A DNA stretch of 36,329 nucleotides from CAMLDH01 sp966250375 (GTDB taxonomy: Bacteria > Pseudomonadota > Gammaproteobacteria > Burkholderiales > Burkholderiaceae_D). The position numbers were made by a program, and so were the translations under genes. Location of the stretch: contig CBINHE010000045.1 in assembly GCA_966250375.1 (NCBI GenBank), forward strand, positions 1-36,329, in the 5' to 3' direction. The notes under the pieces are model-generated. The model was given only the letters and a program-made list of their open reading frames with translations. It ran no database searches and had not been told where the DNA came from. Each line of letters opens with the position of its first letter. The first letter of the stretch is position 1. Positions 1 through 9,135 of the stretch are shown here, in pieces.

Positions 1-178
1 CCGTATGCCACGGCATTGAACAAAAAAACGTTTACACAAAATCGCGAACACCCCCTCTTCCGATTAGAGTGCCCATATCTATGGAATGCTGCCAACCCTC
101 CTTATCCGGTTATTCTCACATCCTCTTGTCGACGGCTCCTGCACTTCGTTGGCCACAACTCATCCTCTATAAACCTGT

Positions 179-720
179 ATGAAGAAAAAAGAAATAAAGG
201 CCATGGCCTATAAGCTTATCGAATCCGGTATGCGAAAGAGCGAGGTGTTTTCGCAGTTATCTGGAAGGGGAATAAAAGATAGCCATCTTGCACATTTCAT
301 TGCCTCATATGCCGATCCTGAGTTATGTGATAAGTACGAGAAGCTGAACAACTTTGCCATTACCCCGATGTTCGTCCAAGCGTTATTTGCCCTCATTGTC
401 GGCTATACGGCCTCGGCGCACAAATTGGTCCAAGCGCCAAATGGATAACTACAGCGATCATTGGAGCGATTCCACTGTTGTTCGCATGGGGCTTCTACAA
501 GCATTTTGCTAATGCCTACAACGCCTATATTCTGCTTGCTATCGTTAATTTGCCGAAGCAATTTGGGGCCTTCACTAAATCTCCAATTGCATCATTGATC
601 GGCTTGACGATTGGTATTTCTATCTTCGTTCTTATCTGGTATCTGAGATCAAAGCTCTTTCCTGATTTTGGTTTTGTTTCTCCAAAGAAGATCAAGGGCG
701 AGTATGTTTTTTCAGATTAA
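179..720 (+). pseudogene. Small multi-pass membrane protein, broken by a frameshift
   Basis: Two open frames fit together as one protein of about 180 residues. The first (179-448) gives a charged cytoplasmic N-terminus (MKKKEIKAMAYKLIESG) with a short alpha-helical domain, then the start of a membrane helix (FVQALFALIVGYTASA). After that it runs into residues that do not look membranous and stops. The second frame, open across about 421-720, carries on sensibly with a helix (TTAIIGAIPLLFAWGF), then ILLAIVNLP and a last helix (LIGLTIGISIFVLIWYL), ending in a basic tail at 720. The frame change must lie at about 400-425. It could be a real mutation or a sequencing error. Start 179 is chosen because the helical domain begins there; a later ATG at 203 is possible and neither has a strong ribosome site. 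I do not recognise a function. The 178 bases upstream hold nothing I can name. Confidence 0.6.
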
Positions 721-753
721 CCGTGGTCGGCTCTACTTGTTATTCAACGTTGA

Positions 754-957
754 CGCACGAGTGCGCTGGTTAATGCGACTTTGGGCATCAGTACAAGCAA
801 AATCGAAAGGGAGCTTAATGGAACGAACTCAATGCACTGCGGCGCTGGCATCGTGCAAGCGGCAATTGAAGAAACATCTATGCTGTTCAACTCGTTAGTT
901 TATGCAGCTGAGCAGGACGTGGCCGCCTTAGCTAACACGGTAAGGCACATTCGGTAG
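754..957 (+). other. Open-frame remnant, possible 3' end of a lost gene
   Basis: From just after a TGA at 751 the frame stays open to TAG at 955-957. It encodes about 67 residues whose last third looks like real protein: an amphipathic helix with AGIVQAAIEETSMLFNSLVY followed by AAEQDVAALANTVRHIR. There is no ATG near the beginning; the first is well inside, at the SMH residues. I read it as the C-terminal remnant of a gene that lost its 5' part, or as chance coding. It matters mainly because the repeat module at 965-1211 begins right behind its stop, as the second module does behind the YciI-like gene. No family is recognised. Confidence 0.25.
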
Positions 958-964
958 CGTGCTT

Positions 965-1211
965 GGTAGGACGTCAATAGCGAAGCGTATTGCGCCGCAT
1001 GGGACTCAAGCAACTTACGGCCAACAAGAAGGTAGTCATCACAATCCGGTAAAACATGAATTAGTTCAACTCGTGTTCGATTGGCCTTGTTCGACTTCCC
1101 TTCGATTCATGGAAGACGAGTGTTATCTATCAGTTTGGGCCGGCTACAGTGAAAGTCGGGTTGTATGATGGAGAACATGCGGCGCAATACGTTTCGCTAT
1201 TAACACCCTAC
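965..1211. repeat. Palindrome-bounded repeat module A (MITE/REP-like)
   Basis: The left end at 965-1001 contains GTAGGACGTCAATAGCG followed by AAGCGTATTGCGCCGCATG. The right end at 1176-1211 carries the same unit inverted, starting CATGCGGCGCAATACG and ending ACACCCTAC. Each unit is also a small hairpin, with CAATA pairing with TATTG around a GC-rich loop. The module is 247 bp long, and its inside (1002-1175) has no convincing gene. A second module of the same design lies at 1617-1804, and the likeness continues inward after the left unit (GACTCAA, then AACT). About 23 bp beyond the right end is CGTTAGGGGCGC. The call is a non-autonomous repeat element; a degenerate cassette recombination site is an alternative. 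Confidence 0.6.
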
Positions 1212-1297
1212 TGAGTACGTCTTACAGCCTTATTCGTTAGGGGCGCTCATGCTTAGTCACAGATCAATCGGTACACCAACACATGAGGCCTAGTTGC

Positions 1298-1588
1298 ATG
1301 TTTGTCATACTGCTGAACTACATCAAACCCCTATCCGAGGTTGACCGTTTTGTCGAGGAGCATCGTGAATTTCTGGAGCGCTACTATGCTTCAGGTCACT
1401 TTCTGCTGTCTGGGCGCAAGGAGCCACGCACTGGTGGCGTCATTCTCGCTAAAGCAGAAACGAGAGCAGAGATTGAAAGCATCGTTCTGAACGACCCTTT
1501 CGACCGAGAGAAAATTGCGGAGTACGAAATCATCGAGTTCTTGCCATCTATGGCTACCACACATCTTGCAAACCTTAAGGCGCCCTAA
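1298..1588 (+). CDS. YciI-like (YCII-domain) protein
   Basis: A 96-residue protein matching the YCII family almost end to end: strand MFVILLNYIKPLSEVDRF, helix with EEHREFLERYYASGHF, then SGRKEPRTGGVILAKA, a regulatory-looking helix and DPFDREKIAEYEIIEF. These are small ferredoxin-like dimers with a conserved histidine in the first helix (here EEH). Their biochemical role is mostly unknown, with some members implicated in dehalogenase-like or sensing roles. The start at 1298 is preferred over the in-frame ATG at 1283 because GAGG at 1285-1288 lies about nine bases upstream and the family begins with this strand. The gene stands alone between two palindromic repeat modules, and its TAA overlaps CCCTAAC. 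This looks like a captured single gene rather than part of an operon. Confidence 0.85.
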   Translation: MFVILLNYIKPLSEVDRFVEEHREFLERYYASGHFLLSGRKEPRTGGVILAKAETRAEIESIVLNDPFDREKIAEYEIIEFLPSMATTHLANLKAP

Positions 1589-1616
1589 CATGCTACAAGG
1601 CCGTAACCCGTACCAA

Positions 1617-1804
1617 GTAGGGCGTCAATAAGCGCAGCGTATGGCGTCGCATGCGACTCAAATAACTGATGTCGGTATTAAGGGAGAGCGGTTCGCGCCG
1701 CATGAAACGTAAAGGATGGAATGCGCCTGCTTGTTTGTCTCATCGTCGGTGCTCGATATTGACACTCATGCGGCGCAATACGCTGCGCTATTGACGCCCT
1801 ACCG
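1617..1804. repeat. Palindrome-bounded repeat module B (MITE/REP-like)
   Basis: This is the second copy of the design at 965-1211. The left unit (1617-1653) reads GTAGGGCGTCAATAAGCGC then AGCGTATGGCGTCGCATG. The right unit (1767-1804) is its inverted partner, CATGCGGCGCAATACG then CTGCGCTATTGACGCCC. Each unit can fold on itself through CAATA/TATTG. The module is 188 bp, and its middle shares only the first 20-30 bases with module A and has no gene. Beyond the right end the sequence reaches CCGTTGTTCGGCGC, which aligns loosely with the CGTTAGGGGCGC that follows module A. It sits directly behind the YciI-like gene. Confidence 0.6.
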
Positions 1805-1857
1805 ATATCTTCATAACCGTTGTTCGGCGCTTGGATACGCGAATACTTTTTCAGCTA

Positions 1858-2247
1858 TCAAGTCGACCTTCTGTGTTCCGATTGTTGATTCTCGTCGGGC
1901 GCGGTTACGCGGGCGAGCTGAATGGAAAGCGCGCCTTGCACCATCGAAAGCGCAACATTGCTGCCATATTGAAAGCCTTGCATGCCCGCGCTATCCATTA
2001 GCGCGAGTACTTGCTCGTGCGTCAGGGATTCATAGTCTTGTCGCGCGTAAAGGATCACGCGATTCCTGCGATTGATTTCAGCAACGATTTCTTCGGGGGT
2101 CATTTTTTTGCTTTCCGTGATCAGCGAATGGATGTGGTAGTCATAAGCTACCTTCGCCCACGCAATTTTTTGCGTATTGTCGCACCTCATAATCCGATTA
2201 CAAATGCGCTCAACAGTGAAGTTGCAAATGCGTGATGGAAAGATCAT
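1858..2247 (-). CDS. Hypothetical protein downstream of tamB
   Basis: A 129-residue open frame, soluble in composition with no signal peptide or membrane helix. The central part (KKMTPEEIVAEINRRNRVIL) is predicted helical and is followed by YARQDYESLTHEQVLALMDS and a small-residue segment. The tail is charged and likely disordered. The start at 2247 is chosen over the first in-frame ATG at 2268 because GGGAGA lies just before it, while the upstream ATG has no ribosome site. It follows tamB on the same strand with about 40 bases between, so it may be co-transcribed. I do not recognise a family. The N-terminal stretch before MTPEE is cysteine-rich and less protein-like, so the true start could be the ATG of MTPEE. 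Confidence 0.5.
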   Translation of the reverse strand: MIFPSRICNFTVERICNRIMRCDNTQKIAWAKVAYDYHIHSLITESKKMTPEEIVAEINRRNRVILYARQDYESLTHEQVLALMDSAGMQGFQYGSNVALSMVQGALSIQLARVTAPDENQQSEHRRST

Positions 2248-2286
2248 CGGTCTCCCTCGGTCTCTCATCCGATTTTTGTATTGTTT

Positions 2287-5200
2287 CTAATCAAACGCAA
2301 CGTTGTACAACAGCGACAGTGCGCTGCGCGTGCCGGCCTCAGCTTCCAGCGTCAAGCGCGGGGATAATGTGTAGCGTAACAGCAGCACGCTGGTGGTCGC
2401 TTGCAAGCTTTGCTCGTAACTGACGTACAGCCTGGACGATAGGCGTTTGCCGAGGGTGACGATGCGTTGTTGCAAGTTATCCTGGTTGGTCGCGATGCGA
2501 AAATCATCGAGGCCGAAAGCGGTTGCGATCTGCGATTGCACGCCGTTCGCCGCGCTCTCCGACAATAACGCGCCAGCCGCGCTTTGCAATGTACCAAGAT
2601 CGGCACTGCCGGTGGTGGTGTCGAGCGCATGTCCGAGCACCAGCCATGACAGTTTTTCCGCTTCCGGCAACGGCGGTTCGGACACCAGCGTCACGCGCGG
2701 CGCGAGTACCGTGCCGCGCACCGCGACGCCGGCTGCAACTTCCTGGTCGCGCTGCATTGCGACGATATCGAGTGCCGGATTGTTGAGCGGGCCGTTGAAG
2801 CGCAAGACGCCTTGTTCAATCGCCAGCTTGCGGCCGTAGGCGGTATAGGTGCCTCGCACGATTTGCACGCTTCCCTGTGCCCGCAATAACTCGTTCGGCG
2901 CACTCGTCAAATGCAGTTGGCCCGCTAGAAAGCCATCCAGCCCGCGTCCCTTCAGGGCGACGCCATTGGCAAGGTTGATGCTGACATCGACGGCCGCCAT
3001 CATTGCCCCTGCCGATTTTTTGGTGCGCCCGACCACCACCACATCATCCGACAGTTGCGGCATGTCTTGGCGGCCGATGTCGAAGAAGCCGGAATTGACA
3101 TCGAAGGCGCCAGTCACGTCGATACGCTTTTCACGCCACGCGATCTTGCTCTGTCCGCTGATCACGAGTTTGCGGTCGCTGCGATTCAATAACGTGAAGC
3201 GCTCGGCTTGGAAGGCAATTTGCGCGTTGGGCTGGCCTCCGGAAACACTGATCGGGCCGGATGCCGTGAGGCTGCCGCCATTGCTTTGAAACGCGAGGGT
3301 TTTCACGAACAGCGTGTCGCCGCGAAATTCGCTGTCCAGCACGCCGTTTCTTAAATCGAGACCGAAATCGCCATGCAGCAAGCGCAGGCCGCTGGCGGCA
3401 ATGCGTCCGGAAAATTGCGGTTGCGCCATGCTGCCGCTGAGCGTGATTTCGCTTTGTACTCGACCTTCGGTGACAGCCGTCGGCGACATCAGCGGGCCGG
3501 CCCATGCCAGAGACGGGATATTGATGCTGGCAGTGCCGGACAGCGGCGTATTGAGCGACCATCCTTCGCCTTTAGCGGCGATGGTGCCGGCCGTCATGTT
3601 GATATGGCCCAGCTGCTGCCCTTCGGCGTTGATGCGTAACTGGATTTGGCCGTTGGCCGCAGTCGCGCTCGCCGCCAAGTCCCGCAAGCCGAGCGCGACC
3701 GGCGTCCCGCCACGCATCACGACATCGCCGCTTTGCCGTCGCAGGCTGACGTTACCCTCGATAGTGTCGGCAAGATGAATATCCCAAGCGCCGTTCAATT
3801 CCAGATCGGTCGTCAACGCCGGCTGCGCGGTGGCAAAATTCAGCACTTGCGCAAGTTGCAAACGATCGACCCGTCCGCGTGTCGCAATGCCTTTCGCATC
3901 GCGTACAAATTGTTCGACCGTGAATTGAGCGTTGTTGGCGTCGAGCCGGAATTGGTCGAGTTGCGTCCGTTGTGCAGACACGAGCAGCGCCGCGGGCGAG
4001 GCAAGATGCGCAACGAAGCGTCCGTTTGCATCGAAGCGTTGGATATTTCCCTGCCAGCGTGGCGCGCGATCGAGTTGCTGCAATCCGCCGCCGGCATTGA
4101 GCGTCCAGCTCTGGCTTTGCCCGGGCTCGGCGAGCGTCGCGTCTATCGTATGTTGCGCGGTGCTGCCCCGCACGGTCGCGCTGAAGCGCTCCGCCTTCAA
4201 CTGCGCCGTGACCAGACCTTCGGCGCGAATATCCAATGCCATTGGCGCATTGGCTTGCGGCGCGAATTGCAGATGCGCTGAAAGCGCGGCAAGCTGCTGC
4301 GATGCGGTTTTCCATCCGCGCCCGGACACATCCGCCAATACTGACGTCACGAGGAAGGGCTTGTTGCGATCGATTGCGAGTTCCGCCTTGCCCTGCATGC
4401 TGTCCGCTTGCAGTTGCCCCGGCAGCCGCACATCGGTGCCGCTCCACGTAGCGCTCAGGTGCGGCCGCCTGAATGTGCCGCGCGCGTTGCCGCTGGCCTG
4501 GAGTGATCCGCCGAAGCCGGCACCCAACTGTGCCAGTTTAGGCGCCGCCAGCGCGAACGATAACTGCGCGTCGCCGCCCGACAATTCGCCATGGACATCC
4601 AGCCGGTTGTCGCCGGCGGACAGCAACAGCTTCGGTATCAGGATGCGGTCGGCCCGCAATTGCGCCTGACCATTGCCTTGCAGTGGCTGGCCAGCAATCC
4701 GGCTATCGTGAATATGAAATGCAAGGTCGGCCGACAAGTGCGGCAGGCGCGCGCCGTGCAGCGAAAACTTGCCGCTCGAATCAAGCGCGGGAAATTGCGC
4801 GAACTGCCCGATATCCTGCAACCGGAAGCGCGACCACTGGCCCTCGGCGCTGAATGTTTGCTGATTCGAAAAATCGACGTGGCCGTTTGCGTCGAGGCGA
4901 CCGCTGCCAAGCTGCAACGCAGCGTGTTCGACCGCCAGCCGCGCATCGGAAAGCGTCGCGCGCGCGGTGAGTGCTGCATTCCGGTTGCCGACCGGTTCGA
5001 TCAGGTCGATTGATAATTGCTGTTTGCCGGCGGCATGGTGCAGATCGATCTTGCCGGATAGCCGGGTTACTTGCAGGCGTTGGTCGATGCGATGCAAATC
5101 GAGTGCATCGATCCGGGCAGCGAGTGCCAATGCGCCGTTGGCGTAGCGGCCGCTGCCCGTGATGCTGCCGGCCGGCTGCTTGCCCGCGCCAAGCGTGGCA

Positions 5201-6234
5201 GCGATGCGTTCGAAGAGAAACGCATCGCCGGCTTGCCGAAACATGAGCTGCAACGCCGTGAGCGGCAATTTGCCTTCGCTATGCAGCCCGGCGTCGCGGT
5301 TGGTCAATACCAATCGACCAGCGCCATTCGCGGTGGCCGACAAGCTGCCATCCAGTTCGGTATGCGGCAGGTCAGGGCGCAGCGCTGCCAGATCGACTGC
5401 GTTCGCGACCAGGTTCGCACCCGCCAATGCCGGCGTCGAGAATGGCCGCAGCAACGCTTGGCCTTGCACGCGTGCCTGTTTCATCGATAGATCGATCTGC
5501 GTAGCGAATTCCGCCAGCGATCCGTCGAGCTTGATACGGCCGTTGGCGCCGATGGCTTGGTTCTGCACCAGCGCGCTGGCGGCGCTGGCGAATTCCGCAT
5601 GCAATGCATACGGCTTGGCGGTGTCTAGTGTCAGTTGGCCGCTCACATTGGCGCCGATCGACTCGGCGCCCGATGTAACGTGTGCGCCCAATCGATTCAA
5701 TTGCAGGCGATAACGCTTGCCGTCGAAGTCGAGTTCAAAGGCAAACGCCGACAGCTTGATCAGGTTCACCGGGCCCCAGCCGATGTCGGCGGCATCGACT
5801 TGGACCGCGTCGAGTTGCAATGCCAGCGGCAGCGAAATGCTGTCGGGCATTTTCGCCGGTTCCGGGGTTTGCTCCATCTTGCTGGCGATGCTTGCTTTTT
5901 CAATGTACAGCGACGTGATGTGCAACTGCGCATTTACCAGCGCCAGCGGCTCCCAGTCGAGTCGCATATTGTCCAGCGCGATTTTTTGATCGGGACGTTC
6001 CACTGCCACGTGGTCGATGCGCAAGGGGCCGACGAGTCGACCATGGATGCCTTCCATCTGCACGGTGCCGTCCGATGCCGCGCTCAACATCGAGAGCGCC
6101 GCGCGCGCACCGCTTTCGCTGCCCAGCAGCCAGCCGCCCGCCGCCAGCAGCGCCAGCAGCGCGAATGCGAGTACGTACAGCACGAGCGGCCGCTGGCATG
6201 TGCGACGCGAAGCGTGATCGGTATCAGAAGCCAT
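2287..6234 (-). CDS. tamB: Translocation and assembly module inner-membrane component TamB
   Basis: A 1315-residue TamB/DUF490 protein. A short cytoplasmic N-terminus (MASDTDHASRRTCQRP) leads into one signal-anchor helix (LVLYVLAFALLALLAAGGWLL). About 1250 residues of repeating beta-strand sequence follow, the hydrophobic-groove architecture shared with AsmA-like lipid-transfer proteins. The conserved DUF490 end is clear, with LSWLVLGHALDT, then LSSRLYVSYEQSLQ and a C-terminal strand ending in a hydrophobic residue. TamB spans the periplasm and works with TamA in outer-membrane protein insertion and phospholipid transport. An upstream extension of the frame to 6405 exists, but 6234 is the right start: it is where the anchor begins and it overlaps the tamA stop by 11 bases, as expected for this pair. 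The length is typical. Confidence 0.95.
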   Translation of the reverse strand: MASDTDHASRRTCQRPLVLYVLAFALLALLAAGGWLLGSESGARAALSMLSAASDGTVQMEGIHGRLVGPLRIDHVAVERPDQKIALDNMRLDWEPLALVNAQLHITSLYIEKASIASKMEQTPEPAKMPDSISLPLALQLDAVQVDAADIGWGPVNLIKLSAFAFELDFDGKRYRLQLNRLGAHVTSGAESIGANVSGQLTLDTAKPYALHAEFASAASALVQNQAIGANGRIKLDGSLAEFATQIDLSMKQARVQGQALLRPFSTPALAGANLVANAVDLAALRPDLPHTELDGSLSATANGAGRLVLTNRDAGLHSEGKLPLTALQLMFRQAGDAFLFERIAATLGAGKQPAGSITGSGRYANGALALAARIDALDLHRIDQRLQVTRLSGKIDLHHAAGKQQLSIDLIEPVGNRNAALTARATLSDARLAVEHAALQLGSGRLDANGHVDFSNQQTFSAEGQWSRFRLQDIGQFAQFPALDSSGKFSLHGARLPHLSADLAFHIHDSRIAGQPLQGNGQAQLRADRILIPKLLLSAGDNRLDVHGELSGGDAQLSFALAAPKLAQLGAGFGGSLQASGNARGTFRRPHLSATWSGTDVRLPGQLQADSMQGKAELAIDRNKPFLVTSVLADVSGRGWKTASQQLAALSAHLQFAPQANAPMALDIRAEGLVTAQLKAERFSATVRGSTAQHTIDATLAEPGQSQSWTLNAGGGLQQLDRAPRWQGNIQRFDANGRFVAHLASPAALLVSAQRTQLDQFRLDANNAQFTVEQFVRDAKGIATRGRVDRLQLAQVLNFATAQPALTTDLELNGAWDIHLADTIEGNVSLRRQSGDVVMRGGTPVALGLRDLAASATAANGQIQLRINAEGQQLGHINMTAGTIAAKGEGWSLNTPLSGTASINIPSLAWAGPLMSPTAVTEGRVQSEITLSGSMAQPQFSGRIAASGLRLLHGDFGLDLRNGVLDSEFRGDTLFVKTLAFQSNGGSLTASGPISVSGGQPNAQIAFQAERFTLLNRSDRKLVISGQSKIAWREKRIDVTGAFDVNSGFFDIGRQDMPQLSDDVVVVGRTKKSAGAMMAAVDVSINLANGVALKGRGLDGFLAGQLHLTSAPNELLRAQGSVQIVRGTYTAYGRKLAIEQGVLRFNGPLNNPALDIVAMQRDQEVAAGVAVRGTVLAPRVTLVSEPPLPEAEKLSWLVLGHALDTTTGSADLGTLQSAAGALLSESAANGVQSQIATAFGLDDFRIATNQDNLQQRIVTLGKRLSSRLYVSYEQSLQATTSVLLLRYTLSPRLTLEAEAGTRSALSLLYNVAFD

Positions 6235-8083
6235 AGCCGAGCGAGAAATGCAGGCGGGGCTTGCGGGTCTCATGCGCGTAAGCGACATCGAGATTGACCC
6301 TGCCGATAGGGCTGCTCCAGCGCGCGCCGACACCTGAGCCTTGCGCAAAATTGAAATCACGCCACGAGTCGGCCGCATTGCCGGCATCGTGGAATATTGC
6401 CGCACCCCAGGTCGGCGTCAGGTGATACACCAGTTCCCCACTGATAATGGCAAGTACCCGGCCGCCAACCACGGCGCCATTCTGCTCAACGCCCAAACTG
6501 TTGAATGCATAACCGCGCACACTCTGGTCACCGCCGGTGCGAAACAGCAATGGACTGGGTACCAATTCGCGGCTGGCGCCTATCACTTGGCCGACTTGTG
6601 TGCGAACGACTACCTGCCAGCGCTTGACCGTCGGCGATAGCCAATTGGCGCGACCGTACACGCGCGCGATGTTTGCCTGATTGAAAATGCCGCGCGGTCC
6701 GCCGGACAACTCGATCGATGCCACATAGCCGCGTTGCGGCGCAATCAGGCTATCCACCCGCCGCCGCGTGTAGGTATAGACGCCGATCAGCGCCTGGCGA
6801 TTGTTGGTCTCTACATCTGCGATGCGCTGCCTTTCGGTCAGGTAGGAGATGCCCCAGATTTCTTCATCGGCTTTGATGGGGCCCGTCATGCGCGCATCGA
6901 TGCGGATATTGTTATCGATTTCATTGGCAATATCGGTGCGCTCATAGTGGGTGCCGAGGCTCGGGCGCCAGCCGCTGTCGCGCGCCGGAAAATACAGATC
7001 GCCGCCGACCACCTGTGTCTGGCGATCCAGCCGCAGGGCCGACTCCAGCCGCCAGTCATGCCCCAGAAAGCGGCGGTCGAGCCATTTCATCTGAACATGC
7101 GGGCCTGAATCGGTGGAAAAGCCGCCGCCCAATGCAAGCTGGCGCCGCTCGTTTTCCACCAGATCGAGGCGCACCGGGACATTGCGCGGATGAGCGGGAT
7201 CGACGTCAATGGTGGCGAACACGGTGCGGAAGTAGCCGCTGTCTTGCAAGCGCGACTGCAATTCGGTCAGCTTTTCCTGCGAGAAGGGATCGCCCGCTTG
7301 TATCGGATTGAGGCGGTCGATCATCTCGCGCGAGTAGCGCTTCAAGCCTTGTATTTGTAATCCATCGAAGGTGAATGCGGGGCCGGAATCGACTTCGACG
7401 CTGAGTGTCGCGCCATGCTTTTCCGGATCGATGCGAGCTTCGCTTTGGGCAACCTTTGCCGCCGGAAAGTCGCGGTTCAGCAATTCCTTCAGCAGCGCGC
7501 CCTTTGCGTTGTCCCATGCTGCCTGGCGAAAGCGCTGACCTGACTTCAATGGCCATTGCCCGCGCAGGTGATTGGTGCGGTCTGCATACGGTGCAGTGGC
7601 AATCTCTCCGACAAAGCGGATATCGACTGAAGCAACCTCGGTCGGCGGACCCGGATTTACATTGAAACGGGCAATCCAGCGCCCGTCCTGCGCTTGCACT
7701 AATACATAATTGACCGACGAGGAAAAATACCCTTCGGTGGCCAGCAATTCGCGGATTTGAGGCGGCGTGGCGGCAGTGAGCCGTTGCAGTTCTTGGTAAC
7801 CCAAATCGGCATCCTTCTCGTGCCGCCGAATCTCCAGATAATCGTTCAATAAATTGGTAAACGGGCCGGCCCCGTTAATCTCCACCGTATAAGCAACCGC
7901 TTGCGCTTGCGCTTGCACGATGCCAGGGAGCAATAGCGCCATCAGCAACAGCACGATAAAAGAAAACCGTAAGCGATTCCAATTGGGTACTTGAAGTACA
8001 ACACCCCGCATGCGACGTAGCGGGGATAGCAACAAATGCCAGTGCGAATCGCCGCACGTGCCAAGCTTCAGCAAATTATTCAT
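6224..8083 (-). CDS. tamA: Outer-membrane TamA (Omp85/BamA family)
   Basis: A 619-residue Omp85 protein. The signal peptide is the helix FSFIVLLLMALLLPGIVQAQA at about residues 40-60. Three POTRA-type modules follow; the last includes FTFDGLQIQGLKRYSREMI and LQDSGYFRTVFATID. The 16-stranded barrel contains the loop-6 signature FRTGGDQSVRGYAFNSLG and ends in LHFSLGYGF with the usual terminal aromatic. With TamB it forms the TAM complex in the outer membrane. The N-terminus before the signal peptide is long and not very protein-like, so the in-frame ATG at 8011 (MRGVVLQVPNW) is a plausible alternative start. A perfect-looking AAGGAGG at 8105-8111 lies too far from ATG 8083 (21 bases) to serve it. 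The gene runs into tamB with an 11-base overlap. Confidence 0.93.
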   Translation of the reverse strand: MNNLLKLGTCGDSHWHLLLSPLRRMRGVVLQVPNWNRLRFSFIVLLLMALLLPGIVQAQAQAVAYTVEINGAGPFTNLLNDYLEIRRHEKDADLGYQELQRLTAATPPQIRELLATEGYFSSSVNYVLVQAQDGRWIARFNVNPGPPTEVASVDIRFVGEIATAPYADRTNHLRGQWPLKSGQRFRQAAWDNAKGALLKELLNRDFPAAKVAQSEARIDPEKHGATLSVEVDSGPAFTFDGLQIQGLKRYSREMIDRLNPIQAGDPFSQEKLTELQSRLQDSGYFRTVFATIDVDPAHPRNVPVRLDLVENERRQLALGGGFSTDSGPHVQMKWLDRRFLGHDWRLESALRLDRQTQVVGGDLYFPARDSGWRPSLGTHYERTDIANEIDNNIRIDARMTGPIKADEEIWGISYLTERQRIADVETNNRQALIGVYTYTRRRVDSLIAPQRGYVASIELSGGPRGIFNQANIARVYGRANWLSPTVKRWQVVVRTQVGQVIGASRELVPSPLLFRTGGDQSVRGYAFNSLGVEQNGAVVGGRVLAIISGELVYHLTPTWGAAIFHDAGNAADSWRDFNFAQGSGVGARWSSPIGRVNLDVAYAHETRKPRLHFSLGYGF

Positions 8084-8201
8084 TGGCGGTATTGTATAGG
8101 CTTACCTCCTTGTAAATATAGCGAGACAACAGTTCGCGTTACGCTTTGTCGCCAATAACGCTGGACGCTGTTTGACCGTGGTCAATATTGCCGCCGAGCC
8201 A

Positions 8202-8984
8202 TTACTGCATGTGCCAGCCGTGACTGACCAGGATCGATTGGCCGGTTAATGCGTTGGAAGGGAAGGACGCCAGAAAAATCGCGGTACGCGCAACATCTTC
8301 GGTCGTCGTGAATTGGCCATCGACGGTCTCTTTCAGCATCACGTTTTTGATCACCTGGTCTTCGGTCATGTTCAGTTCTTTTGCCTGTTCCGGGATTTGC
8401 TTGTCCACCAGCGGCGTGCGCACAAAGCCGGGGCAAATCACATTGGAACGGATATTGTCTTTCGCGCCTTCCTTCGCGACCACCTTGGCCAGTCCAATCA
8501 GGCCGTGCTTCGCGGTCACGTACGGCGCTTTCAGCGGTGATGCCTCATGGGAGTGTGCCGAACCCATGTAAATGATCGAACCGCCTTTGCCTGCCTTGAT
8601 CATTTCGCGCATGCAAGCGCGTGTCGTGTAGAACGCACCGTCCAGATGAATTGCCAGCATTTTTTTCCATTGCTCACGCGACAGATCGACGATCGGGCTG
8701 ATGATTTGAATGCCGGCATTGCTGATCAGGATATCGACACCGCCATAGGCGGCAACCGTATCGGCTACACCCTGATCGACTTGCTCTTCCTTTGTAACAT
8801 CCATCGCAACCGCCATCGCAGTGTGGCCTTCCTTGCCGATTTCATCCGCAGTGGCCGCAGCGGCATCCAACGCCAGATCCGCGATTACCACCTTTGCGCC
8901 TTCGCGCGCGTATTCGAAGGCAATTTCCTTGCCGATGCCGCTGGCAGCGCCGGTAATGATGGCGACTTTGTCCTTGAGTAACAT
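8202..8984 (-). CDS. bdhA: 3-hydroxybutyrate dehydrogenase (SDR family)
   Basis: A 260-residue classical short-chain dehydrogenase. The NAD-binding motif TGAASGIG is at 11-18, followed by NAG at 89-91. The catalytic Ser142 lies in GSAHSHEASPLKAPY, with Tyr155 and Lys159 in YVTAK. The ending ILVSHGWHMQ is typical of D-3-hydroxybutyrate dehydrogenase. It oxidises 3-hydroxybutyrate to acetoacetate, usually in polyhydroxybutyrate breakdown, in the cytoplasm. AAGGAGAA six bases before ATG 8984 supports the start. It is divergent from the TetR-type gene at 9196, so it may be under that regulator, and it lies upstream of tamA on the same strand with 118 bases between. No phasin, depolymerase or PHB synthase gene is in the window. 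The symbol is by family resemblance; hbdH is an equivalent name. Confidence 0.93.
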   Translation of the reverse strand: MLLKDKVAIITGAASGIGKEIAFEYAREGAKVVIADLALDAAAATADEIGKEGHTAMAVAMDVTKEEQVDQGVADTVAAYGGVDILISNAGIQIISPIVDLSREQWKKMLAIHLDGAFYTTRACMREMIKAGKGGSIIYMGSAHSHEASPLKAPYVTAKHGLIGLAKVVAKEGAKDNIRSNVICPGFVRTPLVDKQIPEQAKELNMTEDQVIKNVMLKETVDGQFTTTEDVARTAIFLASFPSNALTGQSILVSHGWHMQ

Positions 8985-9135
8985 GGGTTCTCCTTTTCCT
9001 TTAGTGAAGGTCAGGCAATCTTTGATTGCGGGATGAAAAGCACTTCAAGGCTTTAGATAGATCTTGCCGATATATCGTTGCAGGCTTGAGGGATTTTGTT
9101 CCATGCGGGATGAGGCCCTAGAATAGCCTTTACAT

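Noticed and set aside
16..213. 65-codon frame at the left edge
   Set aside because: Composition is not protein-like (MNKKTFTQNREHPLFRLECP) and it overlaps the better-supported membrane-protein frame.
1235..1241. GTTAGGG as a canonical integron core site
   Set aside because: The last base does not fit GTTRRRY and no integrase is visible; kept only as a loose resemblance.
2447..6297. Many long frames on the strand opposite tamB, up to 245 codons
   Set aside because: Arg/Ala/Cys-rich translations typical of antisense shadows in GC-rich coding DNA; tamB explains the region fully.
6234..6405. 57-residue N-terminal extension of tamB
   Set aside because: It reads through the tamA C-terminus out of frame; the TamB anchor begins after 6234 and the overlap is normal for the pair.
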